Below, one piece after another: positions 43,870-56,440 of a stretch of DNA of 64,000 bases. The notes beneath the pieces were generated by a model, which was not told the origin of the DNA, searched no databases, and was given only the letters and a program-made list of their open reading frames with translations. Both the position numbers and the translations under genes were made by a program. The stretch is from Siphonodentalium dalli. Its lineage: Eukaryota; Mollusca; Scaphopoda; Gadilida; Siphonodentaliidae. How positions within the stretch are numbered: position 1 is the stretch's first letter; every line of letters starts with the position of its first letter. Location: assembly GCA_032622095.1 (NCBI GenBank), contig CP136062.1:57488420-57552419 (forward strand), in the 5' to 3' direction.

Positions 43870-45000
43870 GCCACTGGTCTAGTCACATAACTTATAACAA
43901 ACGAGTGTCATTATAGTCTAGTTACATGCATGCATACGTGCATGACGACATGCACAATAAGAGAAGGCTCAGTTAATAAAGTGGCTAAGTGGTGCAGGAG
44001 GTTTGATCAACAACAGACAGTAAAAGTTAATGTGATATATATATATTAGGGCGCATTTCCAAGTGATAAATTGAGTGTTTGTGGTGGTTAAAGCCACGTT
44101 GCGTCGTGGAGGTGCACATCACAGATACACACGAAGCAAACGATGTCAATGGCCACTCATCTTAAAGATCTACACACCGATTCGACGGCCCCTGTATCAT
44201 CCAGTTACAACAACTACAACAGTATTTAATCAAAAATCGCTTTAGTGGTGAACAATAATTTATTGCCTATAAACTTTCAAAACAATACCAAGTCCGGTTC
44301 AGTATCACATAGTTGCCAAAAGGTTATGAAGTGTTGTACAAAAGGTGTGTTTTTTTATCGATATATATAATGAGTTTGAAATCGACGGTCTGTTTTCTCC
44401 TGCAGCAAAGCGTGGCCATCGAGCCGGTGATCGGCGTGAATATTTGGTCATCGTCTGTTTTTATCAGTTGTCGAATAGTTTATCCTAGAATTGTGTACCA
44501 GATTTGTAAAGTATAGTTTTTAGTCGATCGATTGGTTCAGGAAGTTTAGGAATCGGCCCAGGCGTTTGTGATTATATGAGGCCCCCACCCCCCCCCTTTC
44601 ACACGCCGTATTCCATGCCCTGTTATGAGGTACGCCGTATTCCGGCCCGTCTGTTAGGAGGTATTCGGTATTCCAAAAATACCGGTATTCGTACGCCGAC
44701 CTTCGCCACCTTCCAAAAAAATGATCATAATAATAATATAAATGCGAATTTTGTCACAATAAATTCACGGTTTGACATACAGGTCGTCGATCATCGTCAT
44801 TTTAGATCATTTTAGACGTGGACACTGCGGGGTGACCGGCGTTCGTACGGCAATAGAAAATTTATCCGGAAAATTCCATATGGCTATTAACTGGTATTCC
44901 GTATTCCGTATGTAAAGTCTAAGACATCATTGGACAATGCTCTAAATTCATATCTAAATTCATAGCTATTTAGGGATTTCTTTGCCAGAAACATGCCCAT
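43870..45000. other. Upstream of the cyclase gene, mostly unassigned
   Basis: Region 44190-44222 repeats, inverted, a 30-bp piece of 38450-38485 (CGACGGCCCCTGTATCATCC). Around 44580-44900 there are short GTATTCCG/GTATTC repeats. No clear promoter element was identified for the cyclase gene. Confidence 0.4.
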
Positions 45001-45002
45001 AT

Positions 45003-45260
45003 GAGCGTATATGAGCGAGATCAAGGTCAAGGACACAGTCGCACGTGAAATTGGACCCGCCCATATTGTTCCAGGGATCAAAGTAGGCCTACATACGAAA
45101 CTCGAGTCGGAGAAAGTCCAGAAACATGCCTATATGAGCGTATATGAGCGAGGTCAATGTCAAGTACATGGTCGGACGTCAAATTGTACCCGCCCATATT
45201 GTTCCCGGGATCAAAGTAGGCTTACATACCAAACTCGAGTCGGATCGGTCAAACAGTTTT
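45003..45260. repeat. About 130-bp tandem duplication
   Basis: Two copies share GAGCGTATATGAGCGAG, CCGCCCATATTGTTCC and CATAC.AAACTCGAGTCGGA in order. Confidence 0.85.
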
Positions 45261-45274
45261 CGAGTCTATAAGAC

Positions 45275-45311
<37 letters not shown>
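45275..45311. repeat. (CAGA)n microsatellite
   Basis: Nine uninterrupted CAGA units. Confidence 0.98.
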
Positions 45312-45324
45312 AGTTCCAATATAT

Positions 45325-46105
45325 ATATTAGACTAGCTGATGTGCCCGACTTCGTCCGGGCTATTCAGGGATATCTTTGTGATCGCCTCCGTCTGGCTAT
45401 ATGAGCGATGTCAAGGTCAAGGTCACTTGTTTACACAGACTCCATGCAGGGTTTACCTCCCATGCTGCCTCGGTTCTACCAGAGCGCACCAGTCATAATT
45501 CTTTTCTGACTCTGTCAGGCTGGGTACTAGTCTGTGTTTCTATATTTAGCATGGGGTTTTCCAGCAAAAATGGCGAAACCCGATGGCTCCAAAGTCAAAT
45601 TGTCTGTGCGTTGAGAACAATTCCCTCACTAAAATATAACAAGAAACTAAGATGCATGCATCAGGTCGCCCGTGAACTATCTACCATAGAATTGTTGTAG
45701 CTATCGATTATACATTTTGGAATATCTGTATGTATGTGTGTATGTATGAATGCATGTGCGTATGTGTTATAGACTATAACACTGCTCGACCGATCCGACT
45801 CGGATTTGGTATTTAACGTGTCAACTTGACCTCGCTCATAGGCATGTTTCTGGACCTTGACCGATCCGACTAAAATTTTGTGTGTAGGACTACTTCGATC
45901 CCGGGAGCAATATGGACGGGTCCAAATTCACGTGGGACCATGTCCTGGAACGTGCTGATATAGGCATGTTTCTGGACCATTTGAACAATAGTTTGTCCAG
46001 ACGCTGTATATACTGGGTACTGTCCAGATGGAGGCGATCACAAAGAAATCCCTAAATAGCCAGAACGAAGTCGGGTACATCAGCTAGCTAGTCTAATATA
46101 TATTT
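45325..46105. repeat. 780-bp inverted-repeat element
   Basis: TTAGACTAGCTGATGTGCCC and GACTTCGTCC at the left are mirrored by GACGAAG-type sequence and GTACATCAGCTAGCTAGTCT at the right. A further related end (GACGAAGTCGGGTCCACCAG, 46571-46590) suggests another member directly to the right. Confidence 0.7.
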
Positions 46106-46674
46106 TGGGAGTTTTGTCTGTCTGTTTGTTTGTTATGGCCGGGAAAACTGCCGGACAGATAAGAGATTTGACGAAATTTGATACCTAGGGGAAATTATTT
46201 CCAGGGAGTATTTTGGACTGGTCAAAACTTGACCCCGACCTGACTGTGACATTCAAAAAGATCAATTCAAGGTCAAATCTGGTAAAACGGAAGGATTTCA
46301 ACGAAATTTGATACCTACCGTTACTTTTGTCCCAGGAGTGTTTTGGATGGGTCAAATCATGCCCCGACCTGACCTTGACCTTCAAAATTGTCAATTCAAG
46401 GTCAAATCGGGTAAAGCCGGGCGGATTTCGACGGGTACTTTTGTCGGGCACTTTTGTCCGGGAAGTGTTTTGGACGGGTCAAATCGTTACCCCGACATGA
46501 CCTTCACCTTTAAAATGGTCAATTCAAGGTTAAATCGCGCAATTCTCCGAAAATCAGAGGGGAACATCCCGGACGAAGTCGGGTCCACCAGCTAGTATTA
46601 TATATTTCTAGATTTAGTTACAAACTAAATACCGTATGTATATATAGGAGGTATGACACAGCAGCAATGTTATA

Positions 46675-47128
46675 TAAGGCGCACTCGCCGTCGGGCCGGG
46701 GTTCGTATCCCACACAATCTCAAAAAATTTGCATTGTCTCAAAAATCAAATTTGCTTCTAAAAATAGGCGCCTGGTGTGTTGTATAGTCCCAAGCATGTT
46801 CTAAGAGCAATGCTCGCCATGTTTCGGAGGCATAAAATATATAACATTGCTGCTGTGCCGTACCTCCTATATATACATATATATAGAGACCTTAAAATGT
46901 GAATATAGTGTCCTAAGTGCGACGTCGGAATACAGCGGCCATTCGAGCTTCCTTTTTTGGGGTTGCTTCGGTGGCCGTGTGGTATTGACGTCGGACTTTG
47001 AGTCGCAAGGCGCGCTCGCCGTCGGGCCGGGGTTCGTATCCCACCCAATCTCAAAAAATTTGCATTGTCTCAAAAATCAAATTTGCTTCTAAAAATAGGC
47101 GCCTGGTGTGTTGTATAGTCCCAATCAT
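46675..47128 (+). repeat. tRNA-like SINE repeats, left cluster
   Basis: One full unit contains an A-box-like TGGCCGTGTGG (46972-46982) and a B-box-like GGTTCGTATCC (47031-47041), 48 nt apart. It is followed by a tail with CAAATTTGCTTCTAAAAATA, and preceded by a partial unit with only the B-box half (46675-46800). This is the internal pol III promoter layout of a tRNA-derived SINE with a long variable arm. Unit spacing is about 310-330 bp. Confidence 0.6.
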
Positions 47129-47514
47129 GTTCTAAGCACAGGTCCCCAGAACAAAAATTGACCCCACCCCCAATAATACTTAATCCTATAGAAAGGTATC
47201 CAACTTGGCCCGGCCTAATTTTTTATTATTTTTACAATGTTCACAATCAGATTAAAATACACCAAAATAAATTTTGTAACATAAATGCCTCATATATAGT
47301 TAGAAAGATATGTTATTACTCTTCAATTTGATGCATCCCCTGTAAAAATTGGTTAAGAAAAACTCTGGTTATGAGCACACGTCTGACGCAAACCGACTGT
47401 AAAATTTCACTCGTTCGACATGATGTCCGCTAAACTCGATAAAAAAGTGCGATTTTTACACCGACTTTGGCTTCAAAAACACAATAAACGGTTAGTAGAA
47501 TATATATATTATAC

Positions 47515-48018
47515 ATCATTAGCAGCGGAATTGTTTACTGGCCCACCCAAACCAATCACGCTACATCACGGCATCGTATCACTCGTATTTATTGAAAAAT
47601 TCAGTTTCATAAACCCGGAAGGAAAATGAATTTTTCCAAAGGCAGCCATTGGTGTTCGCTAGCATTATGTGTACTCTCTATAGTTCATACTCAACACAAT
47701 ATATAGTTAAATAAATACACAAAGACTGAATTAACACGAATGCCGATTTGAAAACATACATATGGACAGAAATATAACTCCATAAATATTTAGAGCGTAT
47801 ATACAGTAGTATACACTACTTCTTCGTTATATATTGTGTTGGGTATGAACTATAGAGAGTACACATAATGCTAGCGAACACCAATGGCTGCCTTTGGAAA
47901 AATTCACTTTCCTTCCGGGTTTATGAAACTGAATTTTTCAATAAATACGAGAGATACGATGCCGTGATGTAGCGTGATTGGTTTGGGTGGGCCAGTAAAC
48001 AATTCCGCTGCTAATGAT
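47515..48018. repeat. 504-bp foldback nested in the left arm only
   Basis: ATCATTAGCAGCGGAATTG at the left and CAATTCCGCTGCTAATGAT at the right, with arms of about 190 bp. The right arm of the host element reads straight across this position (CATCATTAGGGACATG), so the piece was gained by the left arm or lost from the right. Clear target duplication not seen. Confidence 0.85.
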
Positions 48019-48019
48019 G

Positions 48020-48470
48020 GGGACATGACAATCTGCGGGATGGGATGGGATATGGGACAAAACGACAATCTGCGGGACAGAATTTCAAATTGCGTGGGAC
48101 GGCCGATATCTCGAGGAATACAGGGCGTATGGGGCTCATTTTGGTGTCTAACGAAAGGCACACGTTCGCCCTATCCAAACATATTAACCCCGCCACTAAC
48201 CAAACACCAGAAGTTGCATTATTTGATCGACAACTGACCTAACATGGGGTGGAATTTGGGATAGCATGACAATCTGCGGGACAGGATTTTCAAATTGCGT
48301 GGGACGGCCGATAGCTCGAGGAATACAGCGCATGGAGGGCTAATTTTGGTGTCTAACGAAAGGCCCACATTCGCCCTATCCACAAATATTAACCCCGCCA
48401 CTGACCGGACACCGGAAGTTACATTATCCGGTCGACAACTGACCTAACATAAAATGCCACAAACACGAAA
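48020..48470. repeat. About 220-bp tandem duplication in the arm
   Basis: GACAATCTGCGGGACAG .. GACGGCCGATA.CTCGAGGAAT .. GACAACTGACCTAACAT occurs twice in the left arm and, inverted, twice in the right arm (52560-52990). The duplication therefore predates arm formation or is kept by arm-to-arm exchange. Confidence 0.85.
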
Positions 48471-49000
48471 AACTGCGTTCGACATTAATGTTTAGAATTT
48501 AGATTTCTCGATGAATACACTAGCAAACAACAAGTTTCAGGTATCAAATAACGCAGTGGAATACTGTGCATTCGTTTTTAGCTACAATATGGCTGTTTTA
48601 GTGCGAATATTGTAATGGCGAACACGCAAACACGCTCCGATAAAACAGCTAAAAATAGACTCGATGTTTACAATTACAGGATCGATTTCAGCCGGTATAT
48701 TCAATATAATGGGGCGTATAGTATATCAAAATGTAGAATTAGACACAGGGAATGTAATATTTTCCAAATGGGTCCACCAGGCGGTGAAATTGTTGCAGAA
48801 ATTCGCTCCAAGATATTCGCACTTATTTTTATTTCAGTTGTGACTAAAAGCCCAGATGCCGGAGCCCAGCGACTAAAAGCCAAGTTACAAAATAGATCAA
48901 CTGGTTTGAACGAATGAATATGACAATGGTAAGACTATTCAAAAGAATATTCAAATCAAATAGTGTTTATAGACTTAAAAACTTATGTGTCCGCCATTCA

Positions 49001-52000
49001 TATATGCGGTGAAGTTTTCATATTATCTGCCAGTAATACGCGGGGGAGGATCTCATATGAACATATTATCTGCCGGTCATACACGGTGGAGGTTCATATT
49101 ATCCGCCGGTCATACGCGAGGGAAGTGTTCTTATTATCCTCCAGTCATACGCGGGGGAAGTTCTGATATGAACATATTATCTGCCGGTCATACGCGGTGG
49201 AGGTTCATATTATCCACCGGTCATACGCGAGGGAGGTTCTCATATTATCCTCCAGTCATATGATGGGGAGGTTCTCATATGAACATATTAACCGCAAGTC
49301 ATACGCGAGGGAGGTTCTCATATTATCCACCGGTTATACGCGAGGGAGGTTCTCATATTATCCTCCGGTCATACGTTGGGGAGGTTCTCATATGATCATA
49401 TTATCCGCCAGTCATACGCGGTGGAGGTTCATATTATCCGCCGATCATACGCGAGGGAAGTTCTCATATTATCCTTCGGTCATATGTGGGGGAGGTTCTG
49501 ATATGAACATATTATCCGCCGGTCATACACAGTGGAGGTTCATATTATCCACCGGTCATACGTAGGGGAGGTTCTCATATGAACATATTATCCGCCGGTC
49601 ATACGCGGTGGAGGTTCTCATATGAACATATTATCCGCCGGTCATACGCGAGGGAGGTTCTCATATTATCCACCGGTCATACGCGAGGGAGGTTCTCATA
49701 TTATCCTCCGGTCATACGTAGGGGAGGTTCTCATATGAACATATTATCTGCCGGTCATACGCGGTGGAGGATCATATTATCCGCCGGGCATACGCGAGGG
49801 AAGTTTTCATATTATCCTCCAGTCATACGCAGGGGAGGTTCTGATATGAACATATTATCTGCCGGTCATACGCGGTGGAGGTTCATTTTATCCACCGGTC
49901 ATACGGGAGGGAAGTTCTCATATTATCCTCCGGTCATACGATGGGGAGGTTCTCATATGAACATATTATCCGCCGGTCATACGCGAGGGAGGTTCTCATA
50001 TTATCCACCGGTTATACGCGAGGGAGGTTCTCATATTAGCCTCCGGTCATACATAGGGGAGGTTCTCATATGAACATATTATTTGCCGGTCATACGCAGT
50101 GGAGGTTCATATTATCCGCCGGTCATACGCGAGGGAGGTTCTCATATTATCCTCCGGTCATACGTGGGGGAGGTTCTGATATGAACATATTATCCGCCGG
50201 TCAGACGCGGTGGAGGTCATATTATCCGCCGGTCATACGCGAGGGAGGCTCTCATATTATCCACCGGTTATACGCGAGGGAGGTTCTCATATTAGCCTCC
50301 GGTCATACATAGGGGAGGTTCTCATATGAACATATTATCCGCCGGTCATACGCGAGGGAGGTTCTCATATTATCCACCGGTTATACGCGAGGGAGGTTCT
50401 CATATTAGCCTCCGGTCATACATAGGGGAGGTTCTCATATGAACATATTATCTGCCGGTCATACGCGGTGGAGGTTCATATTATCCGCCGGTCATACGCG
50501 AGGGAGGTTCTCATATTATCCTCGGGTCATACGTGGGGGAGGTTCTGATATGAACATATTATTCGCCGGTCATACGCAGTGGAGGTTCATATTATCCACC
50601 GGTCATACGCGGTGGAAGTTCTCATATGAACATATTATCCGCCGGTCATACGCGGTGGAGGTTCATATTATCTGCCGGTCATACGCGAGGGAAGTTCTCA
50701 TATTATCCTCCGATCATATGTGGGGGAGGTTCTGATATGAACATATTATCCGCCGGTCATACGCGGTGGAGGTACATATTATCCGCCGGTCATACGCGAG
50801 GGAGGTTCTCATATTATCCACCGGTCATACGCAAGGGAGGTTCTCATATTATCCTCCGGTCATACGTTGGGGAGGTTCTCATATGAACATATTATCCGCC
50901 GGTCATACGCGGTGGAGGTTCATATTATCTACCGGTCATACGCGAGGGAGGTTCTCATATTATCCACCGGTCATACGCGAGGGAGGTTCTCATATTATCC
51001 TCCGGTCATACGTTGGGGAGGTTCTCATATGAACATATTATCCGCCGGTCATACGCGGTGGAGGTTCATATTATCCGCCGATCATACGCGAGGGAAGTTC
51101 TCATATTATCCTTCGGTCATATGTGGGGGAGGTTCTGATATGAACATATTATCTGCCGGTCATACACGGTGGAGGTTCATATTATCCACCGGTCATACGT
51201 AGGGGAGGTTCTCATATGAACATATTATCCGCCGGTCATACGCAGTGGAGGTTCTCATATGAACATATTATCCGCCGGTCATACGCGGTGGAGGTTCTCA
51301 TATGAACATATTATCCGCCGGTCATACACGGTGGAGGTTCATATTATCCGCCGGTCATACGCGAGGGAAGTTCTCATATTATCCTTCGGTCATAGGTGGG
51401 GGACGTTCTGATATGAACATATTATCTGCCGTCATACATGGTGGAGGTTCATATTATCCACCGGTCATACGTAGGGGAGGTTCTCATATGAACATATTAT
51501 CCGCCGGTCATACGCAGTGGAGGTTCTCATATGAACATATTATCCGCCGGTCATACGCGGTGGAGGTTCTCATATGAACATATTATCTGCCGGTCATACG
51601 CGGTGAAGGTTCATATTATCCACTGGTCATACACGGTGGAGGTTCTCATATGAACATATTATCTGCCTGTCATATGCGAGGGAGGTTCTCATATTATCCA
51701 CCGGTCACACCCGAGGGAGGATATGACCGGCGGAAAATATGTTTATATGAGAACCTCCCCAACGTATGACCAGAGGATAATATGAGAATCTCCCTCGCAT
51801 ATGACCGGTGGATAATATGAACCTCCACCGCGTATGACCGGCAGATAATATGTTCATATCAGAACCTCCCCCGCGTATGACCGGAGGATAATATGAGAAC
51901 TTCCCTCGCGTATGACCGGCGGATAATATGAACCTCCACCGCGTATGACCGGCAGATAATATGTTCATATGAGAACCTCCCCCTCGTATGACTGGCAGAT

Positions 52001-52030
52001 AATATGAGAACCTCCACCGCATATGAATGG
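49001..52030. repeat. GGTCATACG satellite forming the loop of the foldback
   Basis: Roughly 70-80 units of three kinds: about 33 bp (GGTCATACGCGGTGGAGGTTC), about 35 bp (GGTCATACGCGAGGGAGGTTC) and about 43 bp (with CATATGAACATATTATC), arranged in recurring orders. Orientation flips at about 51721, and the last 300 bp are in reverse complement, continuing the right arm. Long open frames through it are by-products. Confidence 0.95.
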
Positions 52031-53387
52031 CAGACACATAAGTTTTTAAGTTTATAAACACTATTTGATTTGAATATTCTTTTGAATAGTCTTACCATTG
52101 ACATATTCATTCGTTCAAACCAGTTGATCTATTTTGTAACTTGGCTTTTAGTCGCTGGGCTCCGGCATCTGGGATTTTAGTCACAACTGAAATAAAAATA
52201 AGTGAGAATATCTTCTGCAACAATTTCACCGCCTGGTGGACCCATTTGGAAAAAAATGCATTCCCTGTGTCTAATTCTACATTTTGATATACTATACGCC
52301 CCATTATATTGAATATACTGGCTGAAATCGATCCTGTAATTGTAAACATCGAGTCTATTTTTAGCTGTTTTATCGGAGCGTGTTTGCGTGTTCGCCATTA
52401 CAATATTCGCACTAAAACAGCCATATTGTAGCTAAAAACGATTGAACAGTACTCCACTGCGTTATTTGATACCTAAAACTTGTTGTTTGCTAGTGTATTC
52501 ATCGAGAAATCTAAATTCTAAACATTAATGTCGAACGCAGTTTTTCGTGTTTGTGGCATTTTATGTTAGGTCAGTTGTCGACCGGATAATGTAACTTCCG
52601 GTGTCCGGTCAGTGGCGGGGTTAATATGTGTCGATAGGGCGAATGTGGACCTTTCGTTGGACACCAAAAGTAGCCCTCTATGCGCTGTATTCCTCGAGCT
52701 ATCGGTCGTCCCACGCAATTTGAAAATCCTGTCCCGCAGATTGTCATGCTATCCCAAATTCCACCCCATGTTAGGTCAGTTGTCGATCAAATAATGCAAC
52801 TTCTGGTGTTTGGTTAGTGGTGGGATTAATATGTTTGGATAGGGCGAACGTGTGCCTTTCGTTAGACACCAAAATGAGCCCCCCTACGCCCTGTATTCCT
52901 CGAGATATCGGCCGTCCCACGCATTTTGAAATTCTGTCCCGCAGATTGTCGTTTTGTCCCATATCCCATCCCATCCCGCAGATTGTCATGTCCCTAATGA
53001 TGTATAATATATATATTCTACTAACCGTTTATTGTGTTTTTGAAGCCAAAGTCGGTGTAAAAATCGCACTTTTTTATCGAGTTTAGCGGACATCATGTCG
53101 AACGAGTGAAATTTTACAGTCGGTTTGCGTCAGACCTGTGCTCATAACCAGAGTTTTTCTTAACCAATTTTTACAGGGGATGCAACAAATTGAAGAGTAA
53201 TAACATATCTTTCTAACTATATATGAGGCATTTATGTTACAAAATTTATTTTGGTATATTTTAACCTGATTGTGGACATTGTAAAAATAATAACAAATTA
53301 GGCCGGGCCAAGTTGGATACCTTTCTATAGGATTAAGTATTATTGGGGGTGGGGTCAATTTTTGTTCTGAGGACCTGTGGTTCTAAG

Positions 53388-54020
53388 AGCAATGCTCGCC
53401 ATGTTTCGGAGGCATAAACTATATAACATTGCTGCTGTGCCGTACCTCCTATATATACATATATATATATAGACCTTAAAATGTGAATATAGTGTCCTAA
53501 GTGCGACGTCGGAATACAGCGGCCATTCGAGCTTCCTTTTTTTGGGGGGTTGCTTCGGTGGCCGTGTGGTATTGACGTCGGACTTTGAGTCGCAAGGCGC
53601 GCTCGCCGTCGGGCCGGGGTTCGTATCCCACCCAATCTCAAAAAAATTGCATTGTCTCAAAAATCAAATTTGCTTCTAAAAATAGGCGCCTGGTGTGTTG
53701 TATAGTCCCAAGCATGTTCTAAGAGTAATGCTCGCCATGTTTCGGAGGCATACAATATATAACATTGCTGCTGTGCCGTACCTCCTATATATACATATAT
53801 ATATATAGAGACCTTAAAATGTGAATATAGTGTCCTAAGTGCGACGTCGGAATACAGCGGCCATTCGAGCTTCCTTTTTTGGGGTTGCTTCGGTGGCCGT
53901 GTGGCATTGACGTCGGACTTTGAGTCGCAAGGCGCGCTCGCCGTCGGGCCGGGGTTCGTATCCCACCCAATCTAAAAAAAATTGCATTGTCTCAAAAATC
54001 AAATTTGCTTCTAAATACCT
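53388..54020 (+). repeat. tRNA-like SINE repeats, right cluster (two units)
   Basis: Two units in tandem, same orientation as 46675-47128. A-box-like TGGCCGTGTGG at 53559 and a variant at 53894; B-box-like GGTTCGTATCC at 53618 and 53952. The foldback element inserted in this array between CATGTTCTAAG and AGCAATGC. Confidence 0.6.
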
Positions 54021-55530
54021 GTATATTGTACAAAGAAATGTTTGACAAATATATCTATATCAATATTACCATACGGGTTATTAAAATAGATACGACGAAA
54101 CAAATTTTTAAGGGTGCATGTATCAGGTAAATTTTTATAATTCAAATGATGACAGGAATGCGGAAAGTTGAAGTACCTACGTAATACTGGCTATCCGCAT
54201 GAAGAGGTATACATGTATATAAAAACCAAAATAGAAGATGACTGCTGGCGACAATGTTTTCCAAAAAAATTCAAAGCATTCGATAGCTCCCATCTAGTTG
54301 TCACCCCGAAGATCAATATGAAGTTTGGTGACTATCAGATGAGGGATATGTCTGTACAGTTGCTAAACAATTCAGTCATGCAAAGAGTAAGATACCAAAT
54401 TGCTGCCTGTGGTCATGTTTTTTAACGAAATTCGGAAAAATTAGATTACTCTCACCCTGGTTATCCAGAAGATCATTGTGGAATTTGATGACGATCGGAC
54501 AAGGGATGTCGTCTGTAGGATCAACCAAATTATTTAGCCATAAAAATATTAAAATTCAAGATCACCGCTGGCAGTGATGTTTTCACAAGGAAAGTCTGAG
54601 AACAAAATATGGCTCACATCTAGTGGTGACCCAAAATATCCACATGAGAAAAAGTTCTCCAATAAAAGCTGGCTACAGGGTGCGCCAATTGATTCAAATT
54701 TGAAATTTAGCAGGGTGTATTGCTGGTGAACATGTTTCCCCCGCAAATTTGATAGACTGATGGACAAAACCACTGAATCCGTTGAATCAATATACATGTA
54801 CACATCGATTCATTTATATGCACTGTTATACACAGTACTGGTATATAAAGGTACTGAAAATAACTATATTACTAGTATACACAAAATAAACCATATATCA
54901 TGGCTATGGGTTCTAATATCCGAACATGACAGCTGAGAACTTGGTGTGAATTGAAGAGTGGTGGGGTCTCAAGCATATCTACCCCTCCACGTTAGGAACA
55001 TGCCATTAAATGGCATAAGTATAATCTAGCTTGAGGACAGAAGTGATCCATAAAACCCCCCTAAATTCAACCAGGTCCTCACACGCGATGTATGTTCGAT
55101 CACATGATGATCTAGGGGGGATTAGAATTGTTGTATAAAAACAGCACTACATGTAAATATAAAATAAATAGTGCTACATCTTATTACAGATTATTGCCAC
55201 ATATAATCAGTGACTATACAGACAGTCTGACAAAATAAAGTCTCAGTGACACTCTATTCGAAGAGGGGGGTAATTTCATCTGTTACAGTCAATGGAGCAA
55301 TTATGAATCTGGAAAGGTGAAATTTCTAAGTAATACTAGATATCGACATGACGCGATAACATATAACGTAAATGCAATATTGCCGCTGGCGACCATTTTT
55401 TCCTATGAAATTCAAAAAATATTTGATAGCTCTCATCTGATAGATCAATATCAAGATAAATATGAAGTTTGGTGATGATCGGATGAGTGAAGTGGACTGG
55501 GTCTGTGCTAAAGGGTTTAGTAATGCTTAA
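54021..55530. other. No gene recognised
   Basis: Contains loosely repeated phrases (ATGAAGTTTGGTGA.GATC.GATGAG near 54319, 54480 and 55462; CTGGCGAC..TTTTC), suggesting old diverged repeats of about 150-200 bp. No coding or RNA signal. Confidence 0.4.
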
Positions 55531-55864
55531 GAAGATTCTTACCTTAATATTTTTATGTTCACTTTATAAACTTCACTGAGTCATCATTGTCATGTATTGA
55601 ATTTGATATCTTTTGTTAACAGTTTATAAATCATGTATGTCTCATGTTTGTTATTTTAATTTATGTGTTTATTATCATTAAATCAAGTTACATTCCTTAA
55701 AAAGATTCTTACCTTAATGTTTTTATGTTCACTTTATAAACTTCACTGAGTCATCTTTGTCATGTATTGAATTTGATATCTTTTGTTAACAGTTTATAAA
55801 TCATGTATGTCTCATGTTCGTTATTATATTTTATGTGTGTATTATCATTAAATAAAGTTATCAT
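55531..55864. repeat. 167-bp tandem duplication
   Basis: AAGATTCTTACCTTAAT .. CATTAAAT.AAGTTA is repeated once with a few changes. Confidence 0.93.
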
Positions 55865-56029
55865 TTAAAATAAATGTATTCACGTCCTAAATTATTATTT
55901 CACAAAAAAGCTCAAATACCCCAAAACAGAATAGTTTAGAGTCGCCAATTAGTTAATCCGATTACCTATAACACTAAGCACATAAGCCGCTTAACCTTTT
56001 AAATGGGGCCGGCCGTTTACACTTTATAG

Positions 56030-56440
56030 AATGAAAGAACGAAAAGTTGAATAAAATCAACAAATTTGTGAATTTAAGAACAATTCAAACGTTAATGTTG
56101 TTCATGTCATAACCCGGACATATGTACTAAATTTCAGTCTTGTCCATTTATAAACAAAGAAGATAATGCGACATCAAGTCCGCTCACGCCTTTTATTTTG
56201 GAGCCGGTCGCATACACTTTATAGTGTGTTTCAGAACTAAAAAAAATGAATAAAATCAACAAATTTGTAAATTTAAAAACAATTCAAACGTTGTTGTATT
56301 CCATGTCCCAGCCGGGACATATACACCAAATTTCAATAATATTCATTCAGAAACAACGGACCAAACGCTATATAACACCCGTATACAACTTTTATTTCGA
56401 GCCGGCCTCTGCCTCGGATACATTTTATAGTGTGTACCGA
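56030..56440. repeat. About 200-bp tandem duplication, diverged
   Basis: Both copies hold GAATAAAATCAACAAATTTGT, CAATTCAAACGTT, CGGGACATATAC or similar, and GAGCCGG..CATACACTTTATAG in order. Confidence 0.8.

Larger units (their letters stand above)
47137..53379. mobile_element. 6.24 kb foldback DNA element, hAT-like ends
   Basis: The ends are inverted: CACAGGTCCCCAGAAC at 47137 and GTTCTGAGGACCTGTG ending at 53379. The flanks carry an exact 8-bp direct repeat GTTCTAAG (47129-47136 and 53380-53387) inside a repeat family whose intact copies read ATGTTCTAAGAGCAATG, so the target site is clean. An 8-bp duplication with CA..TG ends fits hAT transposition. The inverted arms are about 1.4 kb (left 47137-49020 minus a 504-bp insertion; right 52030-53379). 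The loop is a satellite. Each arm contains the start of a MANTQTRSDKTAKNR open frame (100 aa in the left arm at 48615; disrupted in the right), of unknown meaning. No transposase. Confidence 0.88.

Noticed and set aside
46960-47050. A genuine tRNA gene
   Set aside because: A- and B-box-like motifs are present but the acceptor stem does not pair and the unit recurs in repeats with a common tail, so a SINE-like repeat is the better reading.
49001-51720. Open frames up to 164 codons (AGHTRWRFILS-type repeats)
   Set aside because: By-products of the satellite loop of the foldback element; frames follow the unit lengths.
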